From Zeimonas sp032027205 (GTDB lineage Bacteria > Pseudomonadota > Gammaproteobacteria > Burkholderiales > Burkholderiaceae_E), in assembly GCA_032027205.1 (NCBI GenBank), contig JAVSMN010000001.1:372001-436000 (forward strand): 64,000 nucleotides of DNA, given 5' to 3'. A program made the position numbers and the translations under genes. Below are positions 17,155-26,440 of the stretch, in pieces. Every line of letters starts with the position of its first letter. The first letter of the stretch is position 1. The notes under the pieces are model-generated. The model searched no databases, was not told the DNA's origin, and worked only from the letters and a program-made list of their open reading frames with translations.

Positions 17155-17934
17155 TCAGCGGATCTCGCCGCCGAGCGCCTGCACGCCGGCGCGCAGCGTC
17201 GAGAAGGCGTCGTCGACCGCCGGCGCCGGACCGCGCACGCCGAGTTCGATGTGCCGGCGTCCTCCATCCTCGCCCACCGACGGAAGGCTGAAGACGCGCA
17301 CATCGGCGTATTCGCGCTCGATCCTCTCCATCAACGGCGTCACCGTCGATTCCGCCAGCCCGAACACGAGGAACGAACGCTCGCCGCGCGCGTCCCGGTG
17401 GAAGCGATCGGCGAATCGCGTGTCGAGCACTGCCTCGATCATCGGCCACGCCATCACCGGAAAACCCGGCACGAAGAAATGCCGCGCGACGGCGAAGCCG
17501 GGGATGCGGTTGAACGGATTCGGCAGGATCTCGGCGCCGGCCGGGAACTCGCCCATCTTGAGCCGCTGCCGATTCTCCGGCAGCGACAGGTCGGCGCTGC
17601 CGCCGCTCTCGGCCGCCATTTCGACGATCCGCTGCGCGATCAGTTCGGCCGCTTGCGGGTGCAGCACGAGTTCGACGCCGAGCGCAGCGGCGGCCGCCTG
17701 GCGCGTGTGGTCGTCGGGCGTGGCGCCGATGCCGCCGCAGCAGAAGACGACGTCGTCGCCGGCGAAGGTCCGACGCAGCAGCGCCGCGATCGCCGCGCGG
17801 TCGTCGCCGATGAAATGCGCCCAGGCAAGCGAAAGGCCGCGTCCGCGCAGCATCTCGACGACGCGCGCGAAGTGCCGGTCCTGGCGCTTGCCGGAGACGA
17901 TCTCGTCGCCTATGACGATGAGTCCGAAGCCCAT
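17155..17934 (-). CDS. Molybdopterin-binding (MoCF/CinA N-terminal type) domain protein
   Basis: The 259-residue product is a CinA N-terminal/MoCF_biosynth domain protein. It shows IVIGDEIVSGKRQD at residues 6-19 and GGIGATPDDHT at 67-77, the typical binding-loop motifs. There is no C-terminal nicotinamide-nucleotide amidase domain, so it is the short form often annotated as competence/damage-inducible protein A. The start (ATG 17934) lies 25 bases inside the end of the upstream EI24-type gene, suggesting coupled translation. True function of the short form is not established. Confidence 0.85.
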   Translation of the reverse strand: MGFGLIVIGDEIVSGKRQDRHFARVVEMLRGRGLSLAWAHFIGDDRAAIAALLRRTFAGDDVVFCCGGIGATPDDHTRQAAAAALGVELVLHPQAAELIAQRIVEMAAESGGSADLSLPENRQRLKMGEFPAGAEILPNPFNRIPGFAVARHFFVPGFPVMAWPMIEAVLDTRFADRFHRDARGERSFLVFGLAESTVTPLMERIEREYADVRVFSLPSVGEDGGRRHIELGVRGPAPAVDDAFSTLRAGVQALGGEIR

Positions 17935-18677
17935 GCGGGACGTACCTCCACGGCCGCGCGCTGCCGTCGCAGCAGCGCGAGCGAGTAGTGAGCGAAGGCC
18001 AGTGCCGACAGCACCGGTGTGATCAGGAACAACGGCGGCACGTAGTTCAACAGCGTGACGAGCAGCGCGAGCAGGAAGTAGTCGCGCCGATGCTCGGCGA
18101 TCGCCGCGCCGCGCTCGGCGGCGCTCGCGTGCTCGACGAGGCTGTCGAAGCGCATCACGCGCGCAGTGAGCCAGCTCCACCAAAGCCACGGCACGACAAG
18201 TGCGAGTGGCGGGATCAACCACAGCGGCAGCGAGACCAGATAGCCGACCGCGAACAACACGGTGCTCGACACCGCGTTCCATATGCTCGGTGCGAGCGCC
18301 ATCGAACCTTCGCGCGCCACGTCGCGGTAGGGTCCGTTGCCCAGGTGCCGAACGACCATCGGCATCGCGAACACGGCGATGATTACGACGGCGCTCGCGA
18401 ACATCACCGGCACGACGACGAGCAGCGCGAGCAGCGCGACCGTCCACTGCGCGAAACCGGTGAAGCCGTGCGAGGCCGCCCAGGCGTCGAGGCTGCCCAT
18501 CCAGCCGCCGCCGAACAGCCAGCCCTGCAGCCAGCCGGTGATCGGCGCCCACAGCCACCAGGCGGTAATCACCCAGAAGACGATCGCGAGCACGAAGGGC
18601 ACGATGAGCAGCGCGAGCATCTTCGGATGAAGCTGGCTGACGATCGCGCGCCCGAATGCGGTCAGGACGGACTGCAT
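17910..18677 (-). CDS. EI24/CysZ-like integral membrane protein
   Basis: A 255-residue protein with about five to six hydrophobic segments: residues 19-44, 75-105, 132-160 and two near 195-235. The segments FGRAIVSQLHPKMLALLIVP and MPMVVRHLGNGPYRDVAREG match the EI24 domain family, which includes sulfate transporter CysZ. Nothing in the neighbourhood supports sulfate uptake. ATG at 18677; the 3' end overlaps the molybdopterin-binding-domain gene. Confidence 0.82.
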   Translation of the reverse strand: MQSVLTAFGRAIVSQLHPKMLALLIVPFVLAIVFWVITAWWLWAPITGWLQGWLFGGGWMGSLDAWAASHGFTGFAQWTVALLALLVVVPVMFASAVVIIAVFAMPMVVRHLGNGPYRDVAREGSMALAPSIWNAVSSTVLFAVGYLVSLPLWLIPPLALVVPWLWWSWLTARVMRFDSLVEHASAAERGAAIAEHRRDYFLLALLVTLLNYVPPLFLITPVLSALAFAHYSLALLRRQRAAVEVRPAWASDSSS

Positions 18678-18780
18678 CGAACCATCATACCGGCGAGCGC
18701 CCGCGTCGGCTCCCGGCCGCCTCCCGTCGCTGGGCCGCCGGCGGGCGCCGGCGCGCCGCGCTATGCTGCCGGGCGCCACC

Positions 18781-19263
18781 ATGCTCAATCTGCTCGTCCT
18801 GCTGCGTTTCGAGGCCGCCGACCCGGGCCTTGGCGCGATCGATCGTGCCATCGTCTCGTATGCCGAACGCGTGCGCGAGGCGGGCGGCAGCGTCGTCGAT
18901 CGCGAAGCCGACCAGCTCCTCGTGTGCCTGACGGACATGCGATGGGGGCTGCAGTCGCTGCGCAACCTGCTTTCGCAGGCGCGACGCGAGGGCTTCGTCG
19001 TGCGCGCGGCGATGGTCCAGGCAGTGCTCGCGCGCGCCGATGCATCGGGCGCCCGCCCGGGTTTCACCACACGCACGCTCGACACGTTGCTGCGGCTGGC
19101 AGCGCACGTCGAGCGCCAGCAGGTCGGTATCACGCCGAAGCTGCTCAGCCTGATCCAGCTCGGCGCACCCGAGTACGTCGAGCTGTTCGCCAGGCTGCCC
19201 GACCCGATCGGCTCCCTGCCGGGCGAGACGACGCCGCAGCCGGTGCTCGTGATGGCCGGCTGA
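18781..19263 (+). CDS. Unrecognised protein, possibly a degenerate cyclase-like domain
   Basis: The 160-residue frame (ATG 18781; an alternative ATG lies at 18763) has high coding character and is divergent from the EI24-type gene. I do not recognise a family with certainty. The pattern of a beta strand (LNLLVLLRFEA), an acidic-hydrophobic turn (EADQLLVCLTD), a helix, then GFVVRAAMVQAVLARAD and TRTLDTLLRLAAHVERQQVG resembles the layout of class III nucleotide cyclase domains (GDGLL, RIGLHTGEV, AAR), but the metal- and substrate-binding residues are not evident. This is a fold-level guess. Confidence 0.55.
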   Translation: MLNLLVLLRFEAADPGLGAIDRAIVSYAERVREAGGSVVDREADQLLVCLTDMRWGLQSLRNLLSQARREGFVVRAAMVQAVLARADASGARPGFTTRTLDTLLRLAAHVERQQVGITPKLLSLIQLGAPEYVELFARLPDPIGSLPGETTPQPVLVMAG

Positions 19264-19291
19264 ACCGCGCGCGCAGCGCATCGAGTTCCTC

Positions 19292-22200
19292 TCACGCGCG
19301 CAGCGCATCGATCGCCCTGGCCAGCCGCTTGACCGACACCGGAATCGGCGTGCGCAGCTCCTGCGCGAACAGCGACACCCGCAACTCCTCGAACAGCCAG
19401 CGCACCTCGTCCAGGCGCGCGTCGGGCTGGCCACGCCGCTGCTGCACGAGGCGACGCCAACGCGCGAGCAGCGGGTCGAGTTCGGCGCGCGCACGAAGAT
19501 CGCGAGTCGGCGTCTCGCGCAGCTTGTCCAGCCGCATCGCGATCGCCTTCAGGTAGCGCGGCAATTCGCGCAGGCGTGCCGCCGGCGTGTGCGAGACGAA
19601 GCGCCTGGGCAGCAGCGCCGCGAGCTGCGCGCGCAGGTCGTCGTGCACGTCGGCATGCGCCTTCGCCACGGGCAGCTTCTTCTGCACCAGCGCCCACGCC
19701 TCGAGCACCTCGCCCAGCGTGCGAGCGAGCTCCTGGCCGACGAGGTTGATCCGCGTACGCGCGTCGATCACGCGCGCGGCGAAGGATTGCGCGTCGGTCG
19801 GCAGCGGCTCGGCGAGACAGGTGCGCTCGACGACGGCAGCCACCAGCTCGTCGCGCAGCTCGTCCGCGCCGCCGAAAGGCGCATACAACAGCGACATCCG
19901 CTGGAACCCGGGCACGTTCTTCGCGAAGAACTTCAACGGCTCCTTCAGCGCGAGCGTGAACAGCCGCACGAGCCCGGCGTGCGTCGACGCAGCGGCCTGC
20001 GCGGGATCGTCGAATACCTGCACCTCGACCGCGTCACCGAGATCGACGAGCGCCGGATAGCCGACCAGGCCCGCCGCGCCCGCGCGCACTCCTTCCACTC
20101 GATCGGGCAGCGTGCCGAACGACCAGTCGACGAAGCGGCGACGCAACGGCAGCGAAGCCGAGGCGAGGTCCTGGTCGGCCGGGCGAAGGCTCGTAGCCGC
20201 GGCGGACGCCTTTTGCACGACACTCGACGCGGCGCCGGCAGCAATGCCGTGCGCGTCCGCAGCGATCGACTCCTCGTCGGAACGCTGTGCAGCCGCAGAG
20301 ATCGCAACGAGCGACGCGCGCTCGAAGGCCTGCTGCAACGCGCCCTTGGCCCGCGCGCCGTATTCGGCGCGCAGCGCGGCGAGCTGGCGCGACTGCGCGA
20401 GCACGCCGCCGTGCGCATCGACCAGCCGGAAATTCATCGACAGGTGTGCGGGCAGCGTCTCCGGTCGGAAGTCGGCGACTTGCGCGCGCAGCCCGCGCTG
20501 CTCGGCGAGATCGTCGACGATCGCCTCGACGAGTCCGCGCGAGCCTGCGCGCTCGCGCCAACGCTCGGCGAAGCCCGCTGCATATTCGGGCAGCGGAACG
20601 AGATGCCGGCGCAGCCGCTGCGGCAACGACTTCGCCAGCGCCTGTACCTTGTCGACGAGCATGCCGGCGACGAGCCACTCGCAACGCGTCGCATCGACGA
20701 GGTTCAGCGCCGCGATTGGCACCGTCATCGTCACGCCGTCGTCGGCAGCGCCCGGATCGAAGCGGTAATCGAGCGCGAAGGCAGCACCGTGCAGTTCGAT
20801 CGAACGCGGAAACGCCTGCGCGTTCACCGCATCGGGGTCCTTGCGCAGCAGCGCGTCGCGGGACAGGAAGAGCAGGCGTGGGTCGTCTCGCGAGGCCGCC
20901 CTGCACCAGCGTTCGAGCGCCTGCGTCGAATGCACGTCGTCGGGGATGCGCGCGTCGTACCAGTCGTGGAGATCGCGCTCGTCGACCAGCAGGTCGGGAC
21001 GGCGGATGCGCTGCTCGAGCGCTTCGATGTCGGCGACGAGCTTGCGGTTGTGCACGAAGAACGGCAACCGCGTCTCCCACTGCCCGGCCACCAGCGCCTC
21101 GCGGATCAGCAACTCGCGCGCGTGCTGCGCATCGAGCGGCGCGAGCGGCACGCGGCGCTGCGCGTAGACGGTCAGCCCGTACAGCGTACCGCGCTCGTTC
21201 GTCATCGCCTGGCCACCGGCGCGCGACCAGTAGGGATCGGACGTGCTGCGCCGGATCAGGTGTGCCGCCGCGCGCTCGATCCACTGCGGATCGATGCGCG
21301 CGACCGTGCGCGCATAGAGCTTCGCGGTGTCGACCATCTCGGCGGCCATCACCCACGGCGGGGGCTTCTTCGCCAGCGCACTGCCCGGGTGGATCGAGAA
21401 CTTCGTCTGATGCGTGCCGAGGTATTGCGCATCGTCGGGCGACTTCGTCCCGAGATTGCCGAGCAGCCCGGCGAGCAGCGCGCGGTGGATCGGCTCGTGG
21501 GCGGCCGGCCGCTCGTTCTCCTTCCACTTCAGCGTGCGGCAGGCGTCGAGCAATTGCTCGCGCACGTCGGCCCATTCGCGCAACCGGCGCACGGACAAGA
21601 ATTCGCGCTGCAGGCGCTGCGCGAGTCCGCGGTTCGATTCCCCGTTCGCCTGGCGGTCGCGCTGCGCGGCGCTCCAGTAGTCCCACAGCTTGACGAAGGA
21701 GGCGAAGTCCGACTTGTCGTCGGCGAAGCGCCGGTGCTGCTGGTCAGCGGCCTGCTGCGCGTCGAGCGGGCGCTCGCGCGGATCCTGCGTCGACAGCGCC
21801 GATGCGATCACCGCGACCTCGCGCAGGCAGTCGAGCTCGTGCGCGGCGAGCAGCATGCGCGCCACGCGCGGGTCCACTGGCAACTTCGCGAGCGTGCGGC
21901 CCACCGACGTGAGCTCGTTCCTCTCGTCGACCGCGCCGAGTTCGTGCAGCAGCGCGTAGCCGTCGGCGATCGCCTTGCGCGGCGGCGCGTCGACGAAAGG
22001 AAATCGCTCGATGTCGTCCAGCCGCAGCGACTTCATCCGCAGGATCACGGCAGCCAGCGACGAGCGCAGGATCTCGGGTTCGGAGAACCTCGGACGCGCG
22101 AGGAAATCGGCCTCGTCGTACAGCCGCACGCAGACGCCGTCGGACACGCGCCCGCAGCGTCCGGCCCGCTGGTTCGCCGCTGCCTGCGACACCGGCTCGA

Positions 22201-23281
22201 TCTGCAGTTGCTCGACCTTGCCGCGATAGCGGTAGCGCTTCACACGCGCCTGCCCCGGATCGACGACGTAGCGGATGCCGGGCACGGTGAGCGAAGTCTC
22301 GGCAACGTTGGTCGCCAGCACGATGCGCCGCCCGTTCGAGGCGCCGAACACGCGCTGCTGCTCGGCCGCCGACAGCCTCGAATACAGCGGCAGCAGTTCG
22401 ATCGGCCCGCGCGACCACGGCGAGCCGCTGCGCGCGGCGCTCTCGCGCGCATGCAGCCGGCGCAGGTGCTCGGCCACGTCGCGGATCTCGCGCTCGCCGG
22501 GCAGGAACACGATCACGTCGCCCGGCTTCTCGCGCCACAACGTCTCGATCGCTTCGTCGATGCGCGACGGCAGGTCCGACTCGTCGTCGTCGTCGCGATG
22601 CGCGTCGTCGAAACCCCGGTAGCGGATCTCCACCGGATAGAGCCTTCCCGAGACCTCGACCACCGGCGCCGGCTCGATCACCGCGTGCCCGTTCTCGTCG
22701 AGCCGATCGGTCGCGCGCCCGAAATGGCGCGCGAAGCGTTCGGCATCGATCGTCGCCGACGTGACGACGAGCTTCAGGTCGTCGCGCCGCGGTCCGTCGA
22801 GCAGCTGCTTCAGGTAGCCGAGCAGGAAATCGATGTTCAGGCTGCGCTCGTGCGCCTCGTCGACGATCAGCGTGTCGTAGGCGCGCAGCAGCGGGTCGGA
22901 GGCGGTCTCGGCCAGCAGGATGCCGTCGGTCATCAGCTTGATCGTCGCGCCGCGATCGATGCGCTCGTCGAAGCGGATCTTGTGACCGACGTGCGTGCCG
23001 AGCGGCGAGCCGATCTCCTCGGCGATGCGTCGGGCAACCGATGTGGCGGCGATGCGCCGCGGCTGCGTGTGGCCGATGAGCCCCGCCTGGCCGCGGCCGG
23101 CGAGCGCACAGATCTTCGGCAACTGGGTCGTCTTTCCGGAGCCGGTCTCGCCACAGACGATGACGACGGGGTGGCGGCGGATCGCCTCGGCGATCTCGTC
23201 GCGACGCGCCGAAACCGGCAGGTTCTCGGGAAAGCGCAGCGGCGGCAGCGGTCGCAGGGGCGGGCGCTGCTGGGAATGCAT
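19292..23281 (-). CDS. hrpA: ATP-dependent RNA helicase HrpA (DEAH box)
   Basis: HrpA-type helicases act in mRNA processing and in rescue of stalled or collided ribosomes. The 1329-residue product has Walker A GETGSGKTTQ (44-53), the DEAH motif (141-144) in LIVDEAHERSLNIDFLLGYL, motif III SATID, the HAQ/QRAGRCGR motif VI segment (NQRAGRCGRVSDGVCVRLYD), the helicase-associated and OB-like domains, and the long C-terminal DUF3418 region typical of HrpA. Length matches the E. coli protein (1300). It starts at ATG 23281, 23 bases from the divergent argA start. Confidence 0.96.
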   Translation of the reverse strand: MHSQQRPPLRPLPPLRFPENLPVSARRDEIAEAIRRHPVVIVCGETGSGKTTQLPKICALAGRGQAGLIGHTQPRRIAATSVARRIAEEIGSPLGTHVGHKIRFDERIDRGATIKLMTDGILLAETASDPLLRAYDTLIVDEAHERSLNIDFLLGYLKQLLDGPRRDDLKLVVTSATIDAERFARHFGRATDRLDENGHAVIEPAPVVEVSGRLYPVEIRYRGFDDAHRDDDDESDLPSRIDEAIETLWREKPGDVIVFLPGEREIRDVAEHLRRLHARESAARSGSPWSRGPIELLPLYSRLSAAEQQRVFGASNGRRIVLATNVAETSLTVPGIRYVVDPGQARVKRYRYRGKVEQLQIEPVSQAAANQRAGRCGRVSDGVCVRLYDEADFLARPRFSEPEILRSSLAAVILRMKSLRLDDIERFPFVDAPPRKAIADGYALLHELGAVDERNELTSVGRTLAKLPVDPRVARMLLAAHELDCLREVAVIASALSTQDPRERPLDAQQAADQQHRRFADDKSDFASFVKLWDYWSAAQRDRQANGESNRGLAQRLQREFLSVRRLREWADVREQLLDACRTLKWKENERPAAHEPIHRALLAGLLGNLGTKSPDDAQYLGTHQTKFSIHPGSALAKKPPPWVMAAEMVDTAKLYARTVARIDPQWIERAAAHLIRRSTSDPYWSRAGGQAMTNERGTLYGLTVYAQRRVPLAPLDAQHARELLIREALVAGQWETRLPFFVHNRKLVADIEALEQRIRRPDLLVDERDLHDWYDARIPDDVHSTQALERWCRAASRDDPRLLFLSRDALLRKDPDAVNAQAFPRSIELHGAAFALDYRFDPGAADDGVTMTVPIAALNLVDATRCEWLVAGMLVDKVQALAKSLPQRLRRHLVPLPEYAAGFAERWRERAGSRGLVEAIVDDLAEQRGLRAQVADFRPETLPAHLSMNFRLVDAHGGVLAQSRQLAALRAEYGARAKGALQQAFERASLVAISAAAQRSDEESIAADAHGIAAGAASSVVQKASAAATSLRPADQDLASASLPLRRRFVDWSFGTLPDRVEGVRAGAAGLVGYPALVDLGDAVEVQVFDDPAQAAASTHAGLVRLFTLALKEPLKFFAKNVPGFQRMSLLYAPFGGADELRDELVAAVVERTCLAEPLPTDAQSFAARVIDARTRINLVGQELARTLGEVLEAWALVQKKLPVAKAHADVHDDLRAQLAALLPRRFVSHTPAARLRELPRYLKAIAMRLDKLRETPTRDLRARAELDPLLARWRRLVQQRRGQPDARLDEVRWLFEELRVSLFAQELRTPIPVSVKRLARAIDALRA

Positions 23282-23304
23282 GAGAGCGAAATTATAATGC
23301 GGCG

Positions 23305-24672
23305 ATGAACGCCACCCGCGAGCCGGATTCCCCCGCCGAAGCCTCGGCCCCGATCGATCCGTCCGCCGAGGACGAAGCGCGCTTCGTCGCCTGGCTGCGC
23401 CAGGTCGCCCCCTACATCCACGCTTTCCGCGGCAAGACCTTCGTCGTCGCCGTGCCCGGCGAACTGATCCAGGCCGGACGCCTGAACGCGCTCGTGCAGG
23501 ACCTCAGCCTGCTGCACGCGATGGGCATGCGCATCGTCGTCGTGCATGGCTCGCGTCCGCAGGTCAACGAGCAACTGCGCCTGCGCGGCGTCGAGGCGGC
23601 CTACGCCGAGGGCCTGCGCATCACCGGGCCGGTGGCGCTCGAATGCGCGAAGGAGGCCTCGGGCGAGATCCGCCTCGACCTCGAAGCGGCGTTCTCGCAG
23701 GGGCTGCCGAACACCCCGATGGCGCACTCGGCCGTGCGCGTCGTCTCGGGCAACCTCGTCACCGCGCGTCCGGTGGGCATCGTCGAAGGCGTCGATTACC
23801 AGCACACCGGCTTCGTGCGCAAGATCGATGTCGCCACGATCCGCTTCGCGCTCGACGGCGGCGCGATCGTGCTGCTGTCGCCGCTCGGCTATTCGCCCAC
23901 CGGCGAAGCCTTCAACCTGAGCATGGAGGACGTCGCCGCAAGCACGGCTGTCGCGCTCGACGCCGACAAGCTGATCGTGCTGGCCGAAACGGCCATAGAA
24001 GGCGCCGACGGCGTGCTGCACGGTGAGATCTCCGAAGCCGATGCCGGGCAACTGCTCGATTCCGGAACGCTCGCCGAAGACAGCGCGTTCACATTGCGCC
24101 ATGCGTTGCACGCCTGCGAAGGCGGCGTCGCGCGCGCGCACGTCATCCCCTACGGCATCGACGGCAGCGTGCTGCTCGAACTGTTCCAGCACGACGGCGT
24201 CGGCACGATGCTCGTCGAGGAAACGCTCGAGTCGGTGCGCGAAGCCACGCCCGACGATGTCGGCGGGCTGCTCGCGCTGATCCGCCCGCTCGAGGACGAC
24301 GGCACGCTGGTCAAGCGCGACCGCGCGCTGATCGAACGCGAGATCGGCAACTTCACCGTCATCGAGCACGACGGCGTCATCTTCGGCTGCGCTGCGCTCT
24401 ACGCGTTTCCCGAGTCGGGCATGGGCGAGATGGCCTGCCTGGCGGTGAACCCGAACGTGCAGAACCGCGGCGACGGCGAGCGGCTGCTGCGGCGCATCGA
24501 GCAGCGCGCGCGAGCGGCAGGGCTGAAGAAACTCTTCGTGCTCACCACCCGCACGATGCACTGGTTCCTCAAGCGCGGCTTCGTCGTCGCGCCGGTAGAC
24601 CAGCTGCCCGCCGAACGCAAGAACCTGTACAACCTGCAGCGCCGCTCGCTGGTGCTGATCAAGAACCTGTAG
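23305..24672 (+). CDS. argA: N-acetylglutamate synthase
   Basis: ArgA makes N-acetylglutamate from glutamate and acetyl-CoA, the first step of arginine synthesis, and is classically inhibited by arginine. The 455-residue chain has an N-terminal amino-acid-kinase-like domain (GKTFVVAVPGELIQAGRLNA, MGMRIVVVHGSRPQVNEQLR) and a C-terminal GNAT domain from about residue 310 (EMACLAVNPNVQNRGDGERL). ATG at 23305; the short gap to hrpA must hold both promoters. yggX follows after 11 bases. Confidence 0.96.
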   Translation: MNATREPDSPAEASAPIDPSAEDEARFVAWLRQVAPYIHAFRGKTFVVAVPGELIQAGRLNALVQDLSLLHAMGMRIVVVHGSRPQVNEQLRLRGVEAAYAEGLRITGPVALECAKEASGEIRLDLEAAFSQGLPNTPMAHSAVRVVSGNLVTARPVGIVEGVDYQHTGFVRKIDVATIRFALDGGAIVLLSPLGYSPTGEAFNLSMEDVAASTAVALDADKLIVLAETAIEGADGVLHGEISEADAGQLLDSGTLAEDSAFTLRHALHACEGGVARAHVIPYGIDGSVLLELFQHDGVGTMLVEETLESVREATPDDVGGLLALIRPLEDDGTLVKRDRALIEREIGNFTVIEHDGVIFGCAALYAFPESGMGEMACLAVNPNVQNRGDGERLLRRIEQRARAAGLKKLFVLTTRTMHWFLKRGFVVAPVDQLPAERKNLYNLQRRSLVLIKNL

Positions 24673-24683
24673 GAATCCCCGGC

Positions 24684-24953
24684 ATGGCGCGCCTCGTCCA
24701 CTGCATCAAGCTGAACCGCGAAGCCGAAGGGCTCGACTTCCCGCCCTACCCGGGCGAACTGGGCAAGCGCCTGTACGAGAACGTCTCGAAGGAAGCCTGG
24801 CAGGGCTGGATCCGCCACCAGACGATGCTCGTCAACGAGAATCGCCTGAACCTCGCCGACGCCCGCGCGCGCAAGTACCTGGCGCAGCAGATGGAGAACT
24901 ACTTCTTCGGCGACGGGGCGGATCGGGTGGCGGGATATGTTCCGCCGAAGTGA
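24684..24953 (+). CDS. yggX: Oxidative damage protection / Fe(II) trafficking protein YggX
   Basis: Small 89-residue protein that protects iron-sulfur enzymes from oxidative damage. It shows the family start MARLVHCIKLNREAEGLDFP with the conserved cysteine at position 7, and the segments ENVSKEAWQGWIRHQTMLVN and ARKYLAQQMENYFFG. It lies 11 bases after argA and is probably co-transcribed. The stop codon is part of a hairpin shared with the convergent gene. Confidence 0.96.
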   Translation: MARLVHCIKLNREAEGLDFPPYPGELGKRLYENVSKEAWQGWIRHQTMLVNENRLNLADARARKYLAQQMENYFFGDGADRVAGYVPPK

Positions 24954-24977
24954 AGGGTGAAGTCCCCTTCACCCTTT
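24952..24977. terminator. Hairpin between convergent yggX and methyltransferase genes
   Basis: AAGGGTGAAG (24953-24962) and CTTCACCCTT (24967-24976) form a 10-bp perfect stem with a TCCC loop in the 35-base convergent gap. A T-tract is poor on both strands, so termination strength is uncertain; the position suggests a bidirectional terminator. Confidence 0.6.
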
Positions 24978-24988
24978 GGCTTCACTGC

Positions 24989-25576
24989 TCAACTCTTGCG
25001 CCACCGATAGCAGCGCATCGGCGGAATATTGACCAGCTCGAGCGAGGATTCCGGCTCGCCGAGGATCGGGCGCGCGCGATCGGCGACGGCGCCGCGGAAC
25101 TGGTAGGCGACGAAGCAGCCGCCGGGGGCGAGCACGTCTCGGATCGCTTCGATGATGCGGGTGCCGACTTCCACCGGCATCGTAGAGAACGGAATGCCGG
25201 AGAGGATGGCCTTCGGCGGCTTCAGTCGGTGCGTGGCGATCAGCTCACGCAGGTTTTCGGCGCTGCCCTGATGCACGATCAGGCGCTTGTCGTCGAAGCC
25301 GCGCACGAGGTCGGCGAACAGCGGGTCAAGTTCGACGGCGAGAAGCGTCGAAGATTCGGGCATCGCCGAGAGAATCGCGCGCGTCGTTCCGCCGGTGCCC
25401 GGTCCCAACTCGACAACCGAATCGGCGTCGCGCACGCCTGCCATTCGCACCATCCGGCGCTCCAGAAAACGGGAGCTGGGGATGACCGAGCCAACGTCCC
25501 GGGGTTCTCGCAGAAACCCCTTCAGAAAGGCCAGGCGGTCATCCTGCTGCGGACGCAGCGCTTCGAGACGAAACAT
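24989..25576 (-). CDS. Class I SAM-dependent methyltransferase, PmtA/rRNA-dimethylase-like
   Basis: The 195-residue protein has the SAM-binding motif VVELGPGTGGTT (residues 54-65), AVELDPLF for the ribose-binding acidic residue, and AILSGIPFSTMP in the position of motif IV. Together with FLREPRDVGSVIPSSRFLER near the start, this pattern is that of phospholipid N-methyltransferases (PmtA) and relatives annotated as rRNA adenine methyltransferases. The substrate is therefore probably phosphatidylethanolamine, but that is inference. ATG at 25576; rpiA lies 58 bases upstream on the same strand. Confidence 0.82.
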   Translation of the reverse strand: MFRLEALRPQQDDRLAFLKGFLREPRDVGSVIPSSRFLERRMVRMAGVRDADSVVELGPGTGGTTRAILSAMPESSTLLAVELDPLFADLVRGFDDKRLIVHQGSAENLRELIATHRLKPPKAILSGIPFSTMPVEVGTRIIEAIRDVLAPGGCFVAYQFRGAVADRARPILGEPESSLELVNIPPMRCYRWRKS

Positions 25577-25634
25577 CGGGCGATCTCCTCCGGCTGACAC
25601 AATTCGTTCCGATGGCCGGAGGGGGCGATGGACC

Positions 25635-26321
25635 TCATCCCCGCGCCCCGGTCGCCTTGCGGCGCACGATCCCTTCGGGCGCCGCGATGATTGCAACATC
25701 GGCCCCGTGGATGGCGAAGAGTCCCGCCGCAACCACGCCAGGCCATTGTTCGATATGCGCCTCGACCTGCTCCGGATGCGTGAGGTCGAGTCCGCGCACG
25801 TCGAGGATGTCGTTTCCGTTGTCGGTAAGGGCACCGTCGCGCACCCGCGGCTCTCCGCCCAGCGCGCGCAGCCGTTGCGCCACCAGCTCGCGCGCCATCG
25901 GGACCACCTCGATCGGCAACGGAAACGCGCCGAGCGACTCGACGCATTTCGACGCATGGACGATGCACACGAAGTGCCCGCTGGCCGACGCGACGATCTT
26001 CTCGCGCGTCAGCGCGGCGCCGCCGCCCTTGATCATCCGCAACTGCGAATCGATCTCGTCGGCACCGTCGACGTATACGGGGATCGATGCGCCGCTGGCG
26101 AGCACCTCGTTGAGCTCGACCACGCGTAGTCCGTGCGAGCGGGCTCGTGCGGCGGTGCGCTCGGAAGCGCAGACGAGCGCCGGAGGTGGAGAAGCGAGCG
26201 CGGCAAGCTCGTCGACGAAAAGGTCGACGGTGGAGCCGCTGCCCACGCCGAGTACGGCGCCGACGACGAGGTCGTCGAGCGCCGCGCGCGCGGCCGCCCG
26301 CTTCAATTCGCTGGCTTGCAT
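25635..26321 (-). CDS. rpiA: Ribose-5-phosphate isomerase A
   Basis: RpiA interconverts ribose-5-phosphate and ribulose-5-phosphate in the pentose phosphate pathway. The 228-residue protein has the substrate loop GVGSGSTVDLFVDELA, the catalytic acidic segment YVDGADEIDSQLRMIKGGGA (with the active-site Asp residues and Lys), ALTREKIVASAS, and DNGNDILDV. ATG at 26321 was preferred over one six codons upstream because MQASELKRAAARAAL matches the usual N-terminus. Confidence 0.96.
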   Translation of the reverse strand: MQASELKRAAARAALDDLVVGAVLGVGSGSTVDLFVDELAALASPPPALVCASERTAARARSHGLRVVELNEVLASGASIPVYVDGADEIDSQLRMIKGGGAALTREKIVASASGHFVCIVHASKCVESLGAFPLPIEVVPMARELVAQRLRALGGEPRVRDGALTDNGNDILDVRGLDLTHPEQVEAHIEQWPGVVAAGLFAIHGADVAIIAAPEGIVRRKATGARG

Positions 26322-26440
26322 CGCCGGAAGTTTACACATTCCCCGGGTGCGGCCTGCAAGCAGTCCCGGCCACGGCCCCGTTGCTTTTCCGACGCGCGAC
26401 GGTTATGGCAGGGTGCGTCGTGCAGCCGCCCGCTTGCGCA

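Noticed and set aside
17087..17449. N-terminal extension of the indolepyruvate oxidoreductase
   Set aside because: Overlaps the molybdopterin-binding-domain gene and lacks conserved sequence.
12608..18022. Plus-strand open frame of about 1800 codons
   Set aside because: It runs antisense to the indolepyruvate oxidoreductase and has the Arg/His/Ala-rich composition of a GC-rich shadow frame; no domains.
19589..23308. Plus-strand open frame of about 1240 codons
   Set aside because: Antisense to hrpA, same shadow composition.
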